Below are positions 54,949 to 64,000 of a DNA stretch of 64,000 nt, piece by piece. The stretch lies in NCBI RefSeq assembly GCF_001078595.1, contig NZ_LFTY01000002.1, positions 1,012,151 to 1,076,150 of the forward strand, read 5' to 3'. The number at the start of each line of letters is the position of its first letter. Positions within the stretch are counted from its first letter, which is position 1. This DNA is from Candidatus Rhodobacter oscarellae. GTDB lineage: Bacteria > Pseudomonadota > Alphaproteobacteria > Rhodobacterales > Rhodobacteraceae. A program made the position numbers and the translations under genes. The notes below the pieces were generated by a model. It was not told where the DNA came from, searched no databases, and saw only the letters and a program-made list of their open reading frames with translations.

Positions 54949-55701
54949 CTAGGATGCGTCCAGGGCCTCGATGATCGCGCCGAAGTCGCTGGCTTTCAAG
55001 GACGCGCCGCCGACCAGCGCCCCATCGACATTTGAGGTGGCAAAAATCTCGGCGGCGTTTCCGGGTTTGACCGAGCCGCCGTAAAGCAGCCGGGTCTCTT
55101 GCGCCGTTGGGCCAAGGCGCTCTATCAGCAGGGCGCGAATGGCATCGTGAACCTCTGCGATTTGATCGGTCGTGGCGACTTCGCCTGTGCCTATGGCCCA
55201 AACGGGCTCATAGGCCACGACGATGCTGCCACCTTGTGACGTGTCCGGCACCGATCCCGCCAATTGCGTGCCGACGACCTGCAATGTGCGGCCAGCCGCG
55301 CGGTCCTCTAAGGTCTCGCCAACGCAGATAACGGGGATAAGACCGGCCGCTGACACTGCGGATGCCTTGGCGCAAACCATCGCGTCCGTTTCTGCTTGGT
55401 CCGCGCGGCGCTCGGAGTGGCCCAGAATCACGTAAGTGGCACCCGCATCGGCAAGCATCCCGGCCGAAATCTCGCCCGTATGCGCGCCCGAAGATTGCGG
55501 CGCGCAATTCTGCCCGCCGACCTGAATGGGGTTGGCGCTGAGCGCATCGGACATGCGCGAGATCAGCGTGGCGGGGGGGCAGATCAACACATCGCAATTG
55601 GGCGCCGGGTGCGCATCGGCGAGCGCCCGGACCTGCCCGAGATCGGGCTGGAAGCCATGCATCTTCCAGTTACCTGCTGCAAGTTTGCGTCTTTGTGCCA
55701 T
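54949..55701 (-). CDS. tpiA: Triosephosphate isomerase
   Basis: Interconverts dihydroxyacetone phosphate and glyceraldehyde 3-phosphate. The 250-aa TIM barrel has AAGNWKMHG (Lys/Asn of the active site), catalytic His in ILGHSERR, catalytic Glu in VAYEPVWAIGTGE, and LLYGGSVKPGNA. It is divergent from the pentose operon. Confidence 0.97.
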   Translation of the reverse strand: MAQRRKLAAGNWKMHGFQPDLGQVRALADAHPAPNCDVLICPPATLISRMSDALSANPIQVGGQNCAPQSSGAHTGEISAGMLADAGATYVILGHSERRADQAETDAMVCAKASAVSAAGLIPVICVGETLEDRAAGRTLQVVGTQLAGSVPDTSQGGSIVVAYEPVWAIGTGEVATTDQIAEVHDAIRALLIERLGPTAQETRLLYGGSVKPGNAAEIFATSNVDGALVGGASLKASDFGAIIEALDAS

Positions 55702-55873
55702 CCCGTTCCCTCATGATATGGAGTGCCAATGCGCGCGCTATCTGCGGCGCGGCGTCGATTTTCTTGCAGCTATGAGGGAAAGCGTGTGGATTGCAAGGGG
55801 GAGCGTTGCGCCGGTCTTGCGCGCTGCGGACCTATCGGCTTCTAAAACGATTACGGAGAGGGAAACTGGTCAG

Positions 55874-56563
55874 ATGCTACGATCAACCGTCAATGAAATT
55901 CTAAAGGAAAGCGATGCGTTCATCACGAGCCATGGCTTTGTGATGCCGCCCTTCGCCTATTGGTCCCCGGACCAGATGAAGGACCGCACCGCCGCCGACA
56001 GCGCGATGATCCGCGACCATATGCTGGGCTGGGACATCACCGATTACGGGCAAGGCCGGTTTGAAGAGCTGGGGCTGTTCCTGTTCACGGTGCGCAACGG
56101 CTCGAACGCGAATGTGCAGCGCGGGATGGGCATGCTTTACGCCGAGAAGATCATGATATCGGGCGATATGCAGATCTCGCCGATGCACCGCCACAACCTC
56201 AAGACCGAGGATATCATCAACCGGGGCGGCGGCGACCTGGTGCTGGAGCTGTTCACCGCGGCCGAGGACGGCTCGATTGACGACCAAGCGCCGGTCCGTG
56301 TGCGCACCGATGGGCGCTGGCGCGAGATGGCCGCCGGCAGCCGCCTACGCCTGAAGCCTGGCGAGAGCGTCACGCTGGAGCCCGATACCTGGCACGCCTT
56401 CTGGGGCGAGAATGGCAAGGTGCTGATCGGTGAGGTCTCGAATGTGAATGACGACCGCACCGACAATGTGTTCCGCGAAGAGATCGGGCGGTTCTCTGAG
56501 ATCGAAGAGGACGTGGACCCGCGGCACCTGCTGGTCTCAGACTACGACCGCTGGCTTAACTAG
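55874..56563 (+). CDS. D-lyxose/D-mannose-type sugar isomerase
   Basis: A 229-aa cupin-fold ketol-isomerase. The metal-ligand segment is ISPMHRHNLKTEDIINRGGG, with a later Glu/His pair (LELF, EPDTWHAFWGE). It converts D-lyxose to D-xylulose, which the next gene (xylulokinase) would phosphorylate. The start at 55874 gives the family length and has GAGAGGGA upstream; longer upstream frames overlap tpiA and are not credible. First gene of a three-gene pentose unit. Confidence 0.88.
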   Translation: MLRSTVNEILKESDAFITSHGFVMPPFAYWSPDQMKDRTAADSAMIRDHMLGWDITDYGQGRFEELGLFLFTVRNGSNANVQRGMGMLYAEKIMISGDMQISPMHRHNLKTEDIINRGGGDLVLELFTAAEDGSIDDQAPVRVRTDGRWREMAAGSRLRLKPGESVTLEPDTWHAFWGENGKVLIGEVSNVNDDRTDNVFREEIGRFSEIEEDVDPRHLLVSDYDRWLN

Positions 56564-56608
56564 GCGAGGTCGGGATTTGCGTATTTGGAACAAGGTGAAG
56601 GGGCGGGG

Positions 56609-58042
56609 ATGTATATTGGCTTAGACCTGGGCACCTCGGGGCTGAAGGGGATCTTGATCGGCGAGGATCAGAGCATCTTGGCGGAGGCCAACGCGCCTCT
56701 GGAGGTCTCGCGCCCGCAGGATGGCTGGTCCGAGCAGGCGCCCGCCGATTGGATCGCGGCGGCGGAATCAGTTATGGGGCAGCTGGCCGCGCATGGTCTG
56801 AGCGACGTGCGGGGCATTGGCCTTTCCGGGCAGATGCACGGGGCGACGCTGTTGGACGCACAGGACCAGGTGCTGCGGCCCTGCATCCTGTGGAACGACA
56901 CGCGCAGCCACGAAGAGGCGGCGGAGATGGACGCGGACCCGCGTTGGCGCGAGATCAGCGGCAACATCGTCTTCCCCGGCTTCACCGCGCCCAAGCTGGA
57001 ATGGGTGCGGCGCAACGAGCCCGATCTCTTCGACAAGACCGCCAAGGTGCTGCTGCCGAAGGACTATCTGCGGCTCTGGCTGACCGGCGAGTATGGCGCA
57101 GAGATGTCGGATGCGGCGGGCACGAGCTGGCTTGATACGGCCGCGCGGGACTGGTCGGACGATCTGCTTGCCGCCTCAGGCCTATCGCGGCATGAAATGC
57201 CGCCGCTCGTGGAGGGATCAGAGGTCTCGGGGCAGTTGCGTGCCGAGCTTGCGCAACGCTGGGGCTTAGACCAGGTGCCGGTCGCGGGTGGGGGCGGTGA
57301 CAACGCGGCCTCGGCCATTGGCGCGGGCGTGGTGCGGGCCGGGCAGGCCTTCGTCAGCCTGGGCACATCGGGCGTGCTTTTTGCCGCCAATGACGGATAC
57401 CAACCGGACCCCGCCACCGCTGTGCACACCTTCTGTCACGCGCTGCCCGGCACATGGCACCAGATGGGTGTGATCCTGGCCGCGACGGACGCGCTGAACT
57501 GGTACGCGGGCTTGGTGGGCGAGGATGCCGCCAGCCTAACCAGCGATCTGGGCCCGCTGCAAGCCCCTGGAAAGACGCGCTTTCTGCCCTATCTTGGCGG
57601 CGAGCGCACGCCGCTTAATGACGCCAGCATCCGCGGCGCCTTCATCGGGCTAGAGCACGCCACCGATCAGGCCGCGGGCAGCCGCGCGGTGCTGGAGGGC
57701 GTCACCTATGCGATCCGTGATTGCCGCGACGCGCTGGCCGCGACGGGCACGCAGATCACCTCGCTTCTCGCCGTGGGCGGCGGCTCGCGCTCGGATTACT
57801 GGCTAGAGGCCATCGCCACCGCACTTGGCACCTCGGTGCAGGTGCCCGTGGCGGGTGACTTTGGCGGCGCGTTCGGCGCCGCGCGGCTCGCGCAGATGGC
57901 GGCCACCGGCGGCGGCGCAGAGCTGGCCCCGCCGCCCCAAATCGCACGCACCATAGACCCCAACGCGGCGCTGGCAGAGGCCTTCGATGAAGGCCACGCC
58001 CGCTTCAAAGCCGCCCAAGCAGCCATCAAGGGACTGACATGA
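56609..58042 (+). CDS. xylB: Xylulokinase
   Basis: Phosphorylates D-xylulose to D-xylulose 5-phosphate. The 477-aa FGGY kinase has the N-terminal ATP-binding motif [16 protein letters not shown] (2-17), the active-site segment [13 protein letters not shown] with Asp, [15 protein letters not shown], and [10 protein letters not shown] in the C-terminal lobe. The start at 56609 removes eight unlikely residues. Its 3' end overlaps xylA by 4 bases. Confidence 0.95.
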   Translation: MYIGLDLGTSGLKGILIGEDQSILAEANAPLEVSRPQDGWSEQAPADWIAAAESVMGQLAAHGLSDVRGIGLSGQMHGATLLDAQDQVLRPCILWNDTRSHEEAAEMDADPRWREISGNIVFPGFTAPKLEWVRRNEPDLFDKTAKVLLPKDYLRLWLTGEYGAEMSDAAGTSWLDTAARDWSDDLLAASGLSRHEMPPLVEGSEVSGQLRAELAQRWGLDQVPVAGGGGDNAASAIGAGVVRAGQAFVSLGTSGVLFAANDGYQPDPATAVHTFCHALPGTWHQMGVILAATDALNWYAGLVGEDAASLTSDLGPLQAPGKTRFLPYLGGERTPLNDASIRGAFIGLEHATDQAAGSRAVLEGVTYAIRDCRDALAATGTQITSLLAVGGGSRSDYWLEAIATALGTSVQVPVAGDFGGAFGAARLAQMAATGGGAELAPPPQIARTIDPNAALAEAFDEGHARFKAAQAAIKGLT

Positions 58043-59346
58043 CTGGTTACTTCTCCGATATCCCGAAGATCCAATACGAGGGCCCCGAGTCCGATAACGA
58101 GTTCGCTTTCCGCCACTACAACCCCGATGAGGTGGTCATGGGCAAGCGGATGGAGGACCATCTGCGCTTTGCCGTCGCCTATTGGCACAGCTTTGCCTGG
58201 CCGGGGGGCGATCCGTTTGGCGGGCAAACCCTAGAGCGCCCCTGGTTCGGCGAGACCATGGAGCACGCCCGCGCCAAGGCGGACGCGGCCTTTGATCTGT
58301 TTGAGATCCTGGGCGCGCCGTTCTTTTGCTTCCATGACCTGGACGTGCGCCCCGAGGGCGAAAGCTTTGCCAAGAGCTGCGCCAACCTGGACGCCATCGT
58401 GGACATCTTCGGCGAGAAGATGGAAGCCACGGGGATGAAGCTGCTATGGGGGACGGCCAACATGTTCACCCACCGGCGCTGGATGTCGGGGGCGGCCACC
58501 AACCCGGACCCGGATGTGTTCGCCTATGCCGGCGCCACGCTGAAAAGCTGCCTGGACGCGACGCATAAGCTGGGCGGCGCCAACTATGTCATGTGGGGCG
58601 GTCGCGAGGGCTACGAGACCCTGCTGAACACCGATCTGACGCGCGAGGCTGAGCAGGCGGGGCGGATGCTGCTGTCGGTGGTGGACTACAAGCACAAGAT
58701 CGGCTTTGACGGCCCCATCCTGATCGAGCCCAAGCCGCAGGAGCCGTCCAAGCACCAGTATGATTACGACGTGGCCACGGTATACGGCTTCCTCAAGCGC
58801 TTCGGCCTTGAGAACGAGGTGAAGGTGAATATCGAGCAGGGGCACGCCATCTTGGCGGGGCATTCGTTCGAGCACGAGCTGGCGCTGGCGGCCTCGCTTG
58901 GGATCTTCGGGTCGATCGATATGAACCGCAACGACTACCAGAGCGGCTGGGACACGGACCAGTTCCCCAACAATGTGCCAGAGATGGCGCTGGCCTTCTA
59001 CGAGGTGCTCAAGGTGGGCGGCTATACCACCGGCGGGACCAATTTTGACGCCAAGATTCGGCGCCAGTCCCTGGACCCCGAGGATCTGGTGCTGGGGCAT
59101 GTCGGCGGCATGGACGCCTGCGCACGCGGGCTCAAGGCCGCCGCCGCGATGCTGGAGGATGGCGGGCTAGAGAGCATGCGCGACGCGCGCTACGCCGGCT
59201 GGGAGGGCCCGGAGGCGCAAAAGATGCTCTCCGGCGAGTACGGGCTGGAAGAGATGGCCCACTATGTCGAGACGACCGGGCTGGACCCGCAGCCGAAATC
59301 CGGCAGGCAGGAACGGCTGGAAAACTGGGTCAACAAGTTCGTCTAG
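58039..59346 (+). CDS. xylA: Xylose isomerase
   Basis: Converts D-xylose to D-xylulose. The 435-aa class II enzyme has [16 protein letters not shown] (catalytic His/Asp), [17 protein letters not shown], and metal-binding [15 protein letters not shown] with [17 protein letters not shown]. It is coupled to xylB by an ATGA overlap. With lyxose isomerase and xylB it forms a compact D-xylose/D-lyxose catabolic operon; no transporter or repressor is in this window. Confidence 0.97.
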   Translation: MTGYFSDIPKIQYEGPESDNEFAFRHYNPDEVVMGKRMEDHLRFAVAYWHSFAWPGGDPFGGQTLERPWFGETMEHARAKADAAFDLFEILGAPFFCFHDLDVRPEGESFAKSCANLDAIVDIFGEKMEATGMKLLWGTANMFTHRRWMSGAATNPDPDVFAYAGATLKSCLDATHKLGGANYVMWGGREGYETLLNTDLTREAEQAGRMLLSVVDYKHKIGFDGPILIEPKPQEPSKHQYDYDVATVYGFLKRFGLENEVKVNIEQGHAILAGHSFEHELALAASLGIFGSIDMNRNDYQSGWDTDQFPNNVPEMALAFYEVLKVGGYTTGGTNFDAKIRRQSLDPEDLVLGHVGGMDACARGLKAAAAMLEDGGLESMRDARYAGWEGPEAQKMLSGEYGLEEMAHYVETTGLDPQPKSGRQERLENWVNKFV

Positions 59347-59360
59347 GCGCTGCTTGGAAA

Positions 59361-59379
59361 GGGCGGGTTCGATCCGCCC
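59361..59379 (+). terminator. Hairpin after xylA
   Basis: A perfect 6-bp stem GGGCGG / CCGCCC with a 7-nt loop, extended by weak A-T pairs. There is no T run, so termination would be weak. Confidence 0.45.
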
Positions 59380-59415
59380 TTGCGGGCGTCCCCGCCCTGT
59401 GAAATCGTCCCGCCC

Positions 59416-60639
59416 ATGACACTCGATCTTGACTTCGTCCGGGCGCAATTCCCGGCCTTTTCAGAGCCTTCGCTTGCGGGGCAGTCCTTTTTTGAGAACG
59501 CGGGCGGGTCCTATACCTGCGGCGCGGTGATCGATCGCCTGACGCGGTTCTACCGCGCGCGAAAGGTCCAGCCATACGCTCCCTACCCGGCGTCCCGCCT
59601 GGGCGGCGAGGAGATGGACGAGGCGCGCACGCGCCTGTCCGCAATGATGGGCGTCGATGAGGACGAGCTGAGCTTTGGCCCCTCCACCACGCAGAACGTT
59701 TATGTCCTGGCGCAGGCCTTCGGCGAGATGCTTGAGCCGGGCGACGCCATCATCGTCACCAACCAGGACCACGAGGCCAATACCGGCGCCTGGCGCCGCC
59801 TGGCCGAGCGGGGCATTGAGCTGCGCGAGTGGCAGATTGATCCCGAAACCGGGCATCTCGACCCGGTGGCCCTGACCGCGCTTCTGGACGACCAGGTCAA
59901 ACTGGTGTGCTTCCCGCATTGCTCCAACGTGGTGGGCGAGATCAACGACGTGGCCGCAATCACCCAACTGGCGCATGCCGCCGGGGCGGTGACCTGCGTG
60001 GACGGCGTCTCATACGCGCCGCATGGGCTGCCGAATGTCGCCGAACTTGGGGCCGATATCTACATGTTCTCCTCCTATAAGACCTATGGGCCGCATCAGG
60101 GCATCATGGTCGTGCGCCGCGCATTGGCAGAGCGCCTTCCCAACCAGACGCATTCCTTCAACGCCGGATCGCTTCCCATGCGCTTCACGCCCGCGGGGCC
60201 TGACCATGCCCAGGTCGCGGCCTGCGCCGGGATCGCCGACTATATCGACGCGCTCTATGCCCATCACATGGGCGGACAAGAGGCGCCCGCGGCGCGCGCC
60301 GAGGCCGTGCATGACATGATGCGCGCCCAGGAGGCCGCCGTGCTGCAGCCGCTGCTGGACTATGCCGCGAAGAAGAATTCCGTGCGGCTGATCGGCCCGG
60401 CTCGAGCGGAGCGGCGGGCGCCGACGGTGGCGCTGGACTGCGCCGCGCCGGGCGAGGATCTGGCGGCAAGCCTGGCGCCCCACGGCATCATGGCCGGGGG
60501 CGGCGATTTCTACGCCGTGCGGCCTCTGACAGCGATGGGCGTGGACCCAGACAAGGGCGTGCTGCGCTTGTCCTTTGTGCACTATACCTCCGCTGAAGAT
60601 GTTGACCGATTGGTGGACGCGCTAGATCGGGTTTTATGA
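59416..60639 (+). CDS. Class V aminotransferase / cysteine desulfurase-like protein
   Basis: A 407-aa PLP enzyme. The PLP Lys is in MFSSYKTYGPHQG, with phosphate-cup FGPSTTQNVY and HCSNVVGEIND. It resembles the group of class V enzymes without a clear NifS active-site Cys loop, so the substrate (an amino acid or selenocysteine-like compound) is unknown. The start at 59416 has no strong ribosome site. The stop overlaps the phrB start by 4 bases. Confidence 0.85.
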   Translation: MTLDLDFVRAQFPAFSEPSLAGQSFFENAGGSYTCGAVIDRLTRFYRARKVQPYAPYPASRLGGEEMDEARTRLSAMMGVDEDELSFGPSTTQNVYVLAQAFGEMLEPGDAIIVTNQDHEANTGAWRRLAERGIELREWQIDPETGHLDPVALTALLDDQVKLVCFPHCSNVVGEINDVAAITQLAHAAGAVTCVDGVSYAPHGLPNVAELGADIYMFSSYKTYGPHQGIMVVRRALAERLPNQTHSFNAGSLPMRFTPAGPDHAQVAACAGIADYIDALYAHHMGGQEAPAARAEAVHDMMRAQEAAVLQPLLDYAAKKNSVRLIGPARAERRAPTVALDCAAPGEDLAASLAPHGIMAGGGDFYAVRPLTAMGVDPDKGVLRLSFVHYTSAEDVDRLVDALDRVL

Positions 60640-62051
60640 CAGCGCCAATCCTTGTGTGGATCCGCAGGGATCTGCGCCTGCACGACCACGCCGCACTCAG
60701 CGCCGCCGCCCAATCCGGGCGGCCCGTGCTGCCCGTGTTTCTATGCGATGAGGCTCTGGAGGGGCTGGGTACGGCCGCAAAGTGGCGGTTTGGCGCTGGG
60801 GTAGGCGCCTTCGCGCAATCCCTTGAGGCGATAGGATCGCGACTGATCCTCCGGCGCCGCCCGTGCTTGGAGGGGCTAAGCGACCTGATCCAAGAAACCG
60901 GCGCCGACACGGTCTATTGGCAGCGCAGCTATGACCCAGAGCAGCAGGCCCGCGACGCCAAGGTCAAGGCTGCGCTGAGGCAAAGGGGCGTTCAGGTCAA
61001 AAGCTTCGCGGGTCATCTGCTGTTTGAGCCCTGGACGGTCGAGACCAAGACCGGCGGGCCCTACAAGGTGTATTCGCCCTTCTGGCGCGCGGTGAAGGAT
61101 CGGGGCGTGGCAACGCCGCCGCCCGCTATAAAAGAGCTTCGCGCGCCGGGCACCTGGCCCGCATCCGATGATCTTGAGCGTTGGAACCTCGGCGCGGCTA
61201 TGCGGCGCGGCGCACCCATCCTGGCCAAGCATGCCCGTGTCGGAGAGAGCGCGGCCCTGGACCGGCTCAACTGGTTCACACAAACCGCCGTCGAAAGCTA
61301 CAAAGAGCAAAGAGACTTCCCGGGCGTGGACGCGAGTTCTGCTCTTTCCGAGCCGCTGACCTATGGCGAGATCAGCCCGCGCACGATCTGGCACGCCGGG
61401 CAGCGCGCGCTGGCCGAGGGCGCGGCGGGGGCCGAGCATTTCCTCAAGGAACTTGTATGGCGCGAGTTCGCCTATCACCTGCTGCACCACTGGCCCGATC
61501 TGCCGCGCCAGACCTGGCGCCGCGAATGGGCGGGTTTCAACTGGAACCGCGCGGAGACGCCCCAGGTCACCGCCTGGAAGCAGGGCCGCACCGGGATCGA
61601 GTTCGTCGATGCGGCGATGCGCGAGATGTATGTCACCGGCCGGATGCACAACAGGGCGCGGATGATCGTTGGCAGCTATCTGACCAAGCACCTCTTGGCG
61701 GATTGGCGCATCGGGCTGGACTGGTTCGCCGATTGCCTGACCGACTGGGACCCCGCGTCGAACGCGATGGGGTGGCAATGGGTGGCGGGCTGCGGCCCGG
61801 ACGCGGCGCCGTATTTCCGCGTCTTCAACCCGGTCACGCAATCCGACAAGTTCGACGCTGACCGCAGCTACCGCAACCGCTGGATCGCCGAGGAGCAGGG
61901 GGCCCCGCCCGAGACCGCGCTGGACTACTTCAAAGCGGTGCCGAAAGCCTGGGCGCTCGATCCCGGCGCGCCCTATCCTCACCCCATTGTGACCGCCGCT
62001 GACGGGCGAGACCGCGCCCTGCAAGCCTATGGGATGTTTAAAGATAGATAA
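60636..62051 (+). CDS. phrB: Deoxyribodipyrimidine photo-lyase
   Basis: Light-driven repair of cyclobutane pyrimidine dimers. The 471-aa class I photolyase has the N-terminal antenna domain (ILVWIRRDLRLHDHAALSAA) and the FAD domain with ELVWREFAYHLLHH, the GRTGIEFVDAAMREMYVTGRMHNRARMIV segment (split at VDAAM) and WQWVAGCGPDAAPYFRVFNP. It is translationally coupled to the upstream aminotransferase and is followed by cfa, a pairing common in light-stress regulons of the Rhodobacterales. Confidence 0.95.
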   Translation: MTAPILVWIRRDLRLHDHAALSAAAQSGRPVLPVFLCDEALEGLGTAAKWRFGAGVGAFAQSLEAIGSRLILRRRPCLEGLSDLIQETGADTVYWQRSYDPEQQARDAKVKAALRQRGVQVKSFAGHLLFEPWTVETKTGGPYKVYSPFWRAVKDRGVATPPPAIKELRAPGTWPASDDLERWNLGAAMRRGAPILAKHARVGESAALDRLNWFTQTAVESYKEQRDFPGVDASSALSEPLTYGEISPRTIWHAGQRALAEGAAGAEHFLKELVWREFAYHLLHHWPDLPRQTWRREWAGFNWNRAETPQVTAWKQGRTGIEFVDAAMREMYVTGRMHNRARMIVGSYLTKHLLADWRIGLDWFADCLTDWDPASNAMGWQWVAGCGPDAAPYFRVFNPVTQSDKFDADRSYRNRWIAEEQGAPPETALDYFKAVPKAWALDPGAPYPHPIVTAADGRDRALQAYGMFKDR

Positions 62052-62135
62052 GAATTTGACCCAAAGCGCGAATTCGTACGTAATGCCTGCCATAGGATGA
62101 GGACGGGTGCGGGCTCGCCCCAGGCAAGGAGCGGA

Positions 62136-63347
62136 ATGACTATACTTCAGACGGTTGAGGGGCAGGCGGGGCTGCCTCGATACTTCGCGCGCGTGTTGGA
62201 CATGGCGCAGGCGATGAACACAGGGCGCGTGGACTTCGTGCTTGAGGACGGGCGGCGCTTTCGCGCCGAGGGGCGCGCACCGGGGCCGGTGGCGGAACTG
62301 CACATCCATAATGACGACCTATTCGCGCGGCTGATCCGCGAGGGCGATCTGGGATTTGCCGAGGCCTATATGGACGGCTGGTGGTCCACGCCCGATCTGC
62401 AGGCCTTCATGGATCTGATGCATGCCGATAATGACGAGGTCTATGACAGCTTTGGCGGCATGGCGCTGGTGCGGGCGTTCGAGCGGGTGCGCTTTTGGCT
62501 GCAGAGCAACTCCAAGCGGCAGGCCAAGAGGAACATCTCTGCGCATTACGATCTGGGCAACGAGTTCTACGGGCTGTGGCTTGACGACACGATGACCTAT
62601 TCCTCGGCGCTGTTTGAGACCGGGCAAGAGAGCCTAGAGCGCGCGCAGGCCGCCAAATACGCGCTCATGGTGGATGCCATTGGCGCCAAGCCCGGGGATC
62701 ACGTGCTGGAAATCGGCTGTGGCTGGGGCGGCTTCGCCGAATTCGCCGCACGCGAGCGCGGGCTGAAGGTCACCGGGGTCACAATCAGCCGCGAGCAGCA
62801 CGATTATGCCCGCGCCCGAATGCAACGCTCTGGGCTGGCCGATCAGGTCGAGATCCGCCTGCAGGACTACCGCGACATTCAGGGCACATTCGATGGGGTG
62901 GCCTCAATCGAGATGTTCGAGGCGGTGGGCGAGCGTTACTGGCCGACATATTTTCGCACGGTCAAGGAGCGCTTGAAGCCCGGCGCACGGGCCTCGTTGC
63001 AGATCATCACGGTCAGCGATGCGCGCTGGGAGTTCTACCGCCGAAGCGTTGATTTCATTCAGAAATACATCTTCCCCGGCGGCATGCTCCCGGCGCCGAA
63101 GGTGCTGCGCGCGCAGGTGCTCAAGAGCGGCCTGACCTGGGAGGGCTCCGCCGAGTTCGGCCCCAGCTATGGGCTTACCCTGCGCCGCTGGCATGAGACG
63201 TTCAACGACAGATGGTCGGATGTGGCGGCTCTCGGATTTGACACACGTTTCCGGAAAATGTGGAATTATTACCTGACCTCTTGCGCGGCGACCTTCGAGA
63301 GCGGAAACTGCGACGTAACACAAGTAACACTCGCAAAACCGGTCTGA
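62136..63347 (+). CDS. cfa: Cyclopropane-fatty-acyl-phospholipid synthase
   Basis: SAM-dependent methyltransferase that cyclopropanates membrane phospholipid acyl chains. The 403-aa protein has an N-terminal lipid-binding domain (FARLIREGDLGFAEAYMDGW) and a SAM domain with LEIGCGWGGFAEFAA, plus HYDLGNEFYGLWLDDTMTYS (split at FYGLW) and SIEMFEAVGERYW. The start at 62136 has AAGGAG five bases upstream. A TGACC element with a TAATG 19 bases on (from 62058) faintly resembles a sigma-E promoter. Confidence 0.92.
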   Translation: MTILQTVEGQAGLPRYFARVLDMAQAMNTGRVDFVLEDGRRFRAEGRAPGPVAELHIHNDDLFARLIREGDLGFAEAYMDGWWSTPDLQAFMDLMHADNDEVYDSFGGMALVRAFERVRFWLQSNSKRQAKRNISAHYDLGNEFYGLWLDDTMTYSSALFETGQESLERAQAAKYALMVDAIGAKPGDHVLEIGCGWGGFAEFAARERGLKVTGVTISREQHDYARARMQRSGLADQVEIRLQDYRDIQGTFDGVASIEMFEAVGERYWPTYFRTVKERLKPGARASLQIITVSDARWEFYRRSVDFIQKYIFPGGMLPAPKVLRAQVLKSGLTWEGSAEFGPSYGLTLRRWHETFNDRWSDVAALGFDTRFRKMWNYYLTSCAATFESGNCDVTQVTLAKPV

Positions 63348-63351
63348 TAAC

Positions 63352-63798
63352 ATGCCCACAATGGCCAAACTCTTCGCGGCGATCCTTTTCGCGGTGCTGG
63401 GGTATTTTGTGGCCGATCTGGTGGGCGGTCACCTGCCGCCAGAGAAACCGCAGGGGATGCTGCGCGAGATCACCGCTTTCTTCGGTCTGTTGGTGGGGTG
63501 GATGTTTCTCGGCCGGCGCATCGTGGGCGAATAGTCCAACGCGGCTGGGCTGGGGCTCTCGGCGGGGGTGGTGTTGGTGCTGGTCTCGCTGATCTACTTC
63601 TCGGGCTACGAGATGATCCGCCGCGCGATGCGCCTGGCCTATGGCGGCAACCCGTTTGAGGCGCTGGAGGATATGTTCGCAATCGCCTGGGAATACGCGC
63701 TGGATTTTCTGGCCAAGCCGGACGTGATCATCGGCCTTGCCATTGGCTCTATCCTGGCGGGGACGGTGGTCAAGGCCGTCTCTCGGATCTGGTCATAA
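63352..63798 (+). pseudogene. trgA: TrgA family membrane protein, interrupted by an in-frame amber codon
   Basis: A TrgA-type (tellurite resistance-associated) protein of 149 codons with four TM segments. The frame reads MPTMAKLFAAILFAVLGYFV to GRRIVGE, meets TAG at codon 61 (63532-63534), then continues in the same frame with SNAAGLGLSAGVVLVLVSLI, GGNPFEALEDMF and KAVSRIWS to a normal stop. Both halves align with intact TrgA proteins, so this is a single nonsense change, read-through, or a sequencing error. It starts 4 bases after cfa and precedes trgB, as in other Rhodobacterales. Confidence 0.85.
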
Positions 63799-63804
63799 GG
63801 CGCA

Positions 63805-64000
63805 GTGCCGCGGGTTTTTCTCTTTGGGGGTCTGCTTGACCCCGGGTTGCGGCGGGCCGTGCTGGGCGCGGAGGTTCCGCTTGCCGAGGTGACCTTGCCT
63901 GGGTTCCGTGCCGGTCTTACACGCCAAACCCATGGCGCCGCGCTGGTCAGCGCAGCAGGCGCGCAGGTGCGCGGGGCGGTCGCCGATCTATCGGGCCTCC
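63805..64000 (+). CDS. trgB: TrgB-like protein, N-terminal part (cut by window end)
   Basis: A GTG start with AAGG five bases upstream. The first 65 residues (VFLFGGLLDPGLRRAVLG, then LPGFRAGLT) look like the gamma-glutamylcyclotransferase-like N-terminal module that precedes a NUDIX domain in TrgB/ADP-ribose pyrophosphatase proteins. The NUDIX part lies beyond the window. The identification rests on this segment and on its place after trgA. Confidence 0.65.
   Translation, partial: MPRVFLFGGLLDPGLRRAVLGAEVPLAEVTLPGFRAGLTRQTHGAALVSAAGAQVRGAVADLSGL

Overview
The window is chromosomal DNA from a marine Rhodobacteraceae bacterium of the Roseobacter group (Alphaproteobacteria). The evidence is high GC in most genes, a DMSP demethylase/acryloyl-CoA reductase pair (dmdA-acuI), a class II B12-dependent ribonucleotide reductase (nrdJ), an alphaproteobacterial-type circularly permuted two-piece tmRNA, and typical family neighbours (DUF2852, DUF2927, TrgA/TrgB, SspB-like adaptor). 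The first and last genes are cut by the window edges. I found no rRNA, tRNA, CRISPR array or intact insertion sequence.

Layout. 0-8 kb: end of radA, cvpA, a two-hairpin terminator, fumC, a small secreted Excalibur-like protein, an SRPBCC gene and a gutted Tat-signal hydrolase divergent from a LysR regulator, an SspB-like ClpXP adaptor, and a chrBA chromate-resistance pair. 8-13 kb: accessory genes for exported proteins (an unknown secreted protein, a polytopic membrane protein, a double-LCCL protein, a trypsin-like protease) around the permuted ssrA gene, whose coding-piece 3' end is duplicated nearby. 12.8-19 kb: a FadR-type regulator divergent from DUF2182-DUF1326-DinB-dmdA-acuI. The end of acuI is duplicated (168 bp) on the far side of an AT-richer DUF4239-like gene. 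19-28 kb: an M50 protease, an NTF2/FMO fusion, and nrdJ with NrdR and DnaA boxes upstream. 27-33 kb: ilvN and ilvB, separated by a TetR-controlled PspA/YiaA stress unit and a pilin-like gene; ilvB has a complete attenuator with a 15-aa leader peptide. 33-46 kb: membrane, VOC, arginyl-transferase, RDD, DUF2852 pair, FtsB, AidB-like, aldolase, P450/DedA, a tandem pair of Hint-domain genes, and a CoxE-like VWA protein.

46-52 kb: between the VWA gene and its usual MoxR ATPase partner lie a J-domain protein, LysE, a 55-aa membrane protein, DUF2927, GNAT, and an AT-richer two-gene cassette. The cassette is a lipoyl-like domain fused to a Cap12/PF10137-type TIR domain, divergent from a 198-aa protein that I do not recognise. 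It is the strongest candidate for an undescribed (possibly defence or NAD-signalling) system. 52-64 kb: dksA, a flavin hydroxylase, a PilJ-domain protein, tpiA, a lyxose isomerase-xylB-xylA pentose operon, a class V aminotransferase, phrB and cfa (a light/oxidative stress pair), a trgA gene interrupted by an in-frame amber codon, and the start of trgB.

Themes: DMSP carbon and sulfur use, pentose catabolism, branched-chain amino acid synthesis under attenuation, envelope stress, metal/oxidant resistance, and several small low-GC acquisitions with visible scars.
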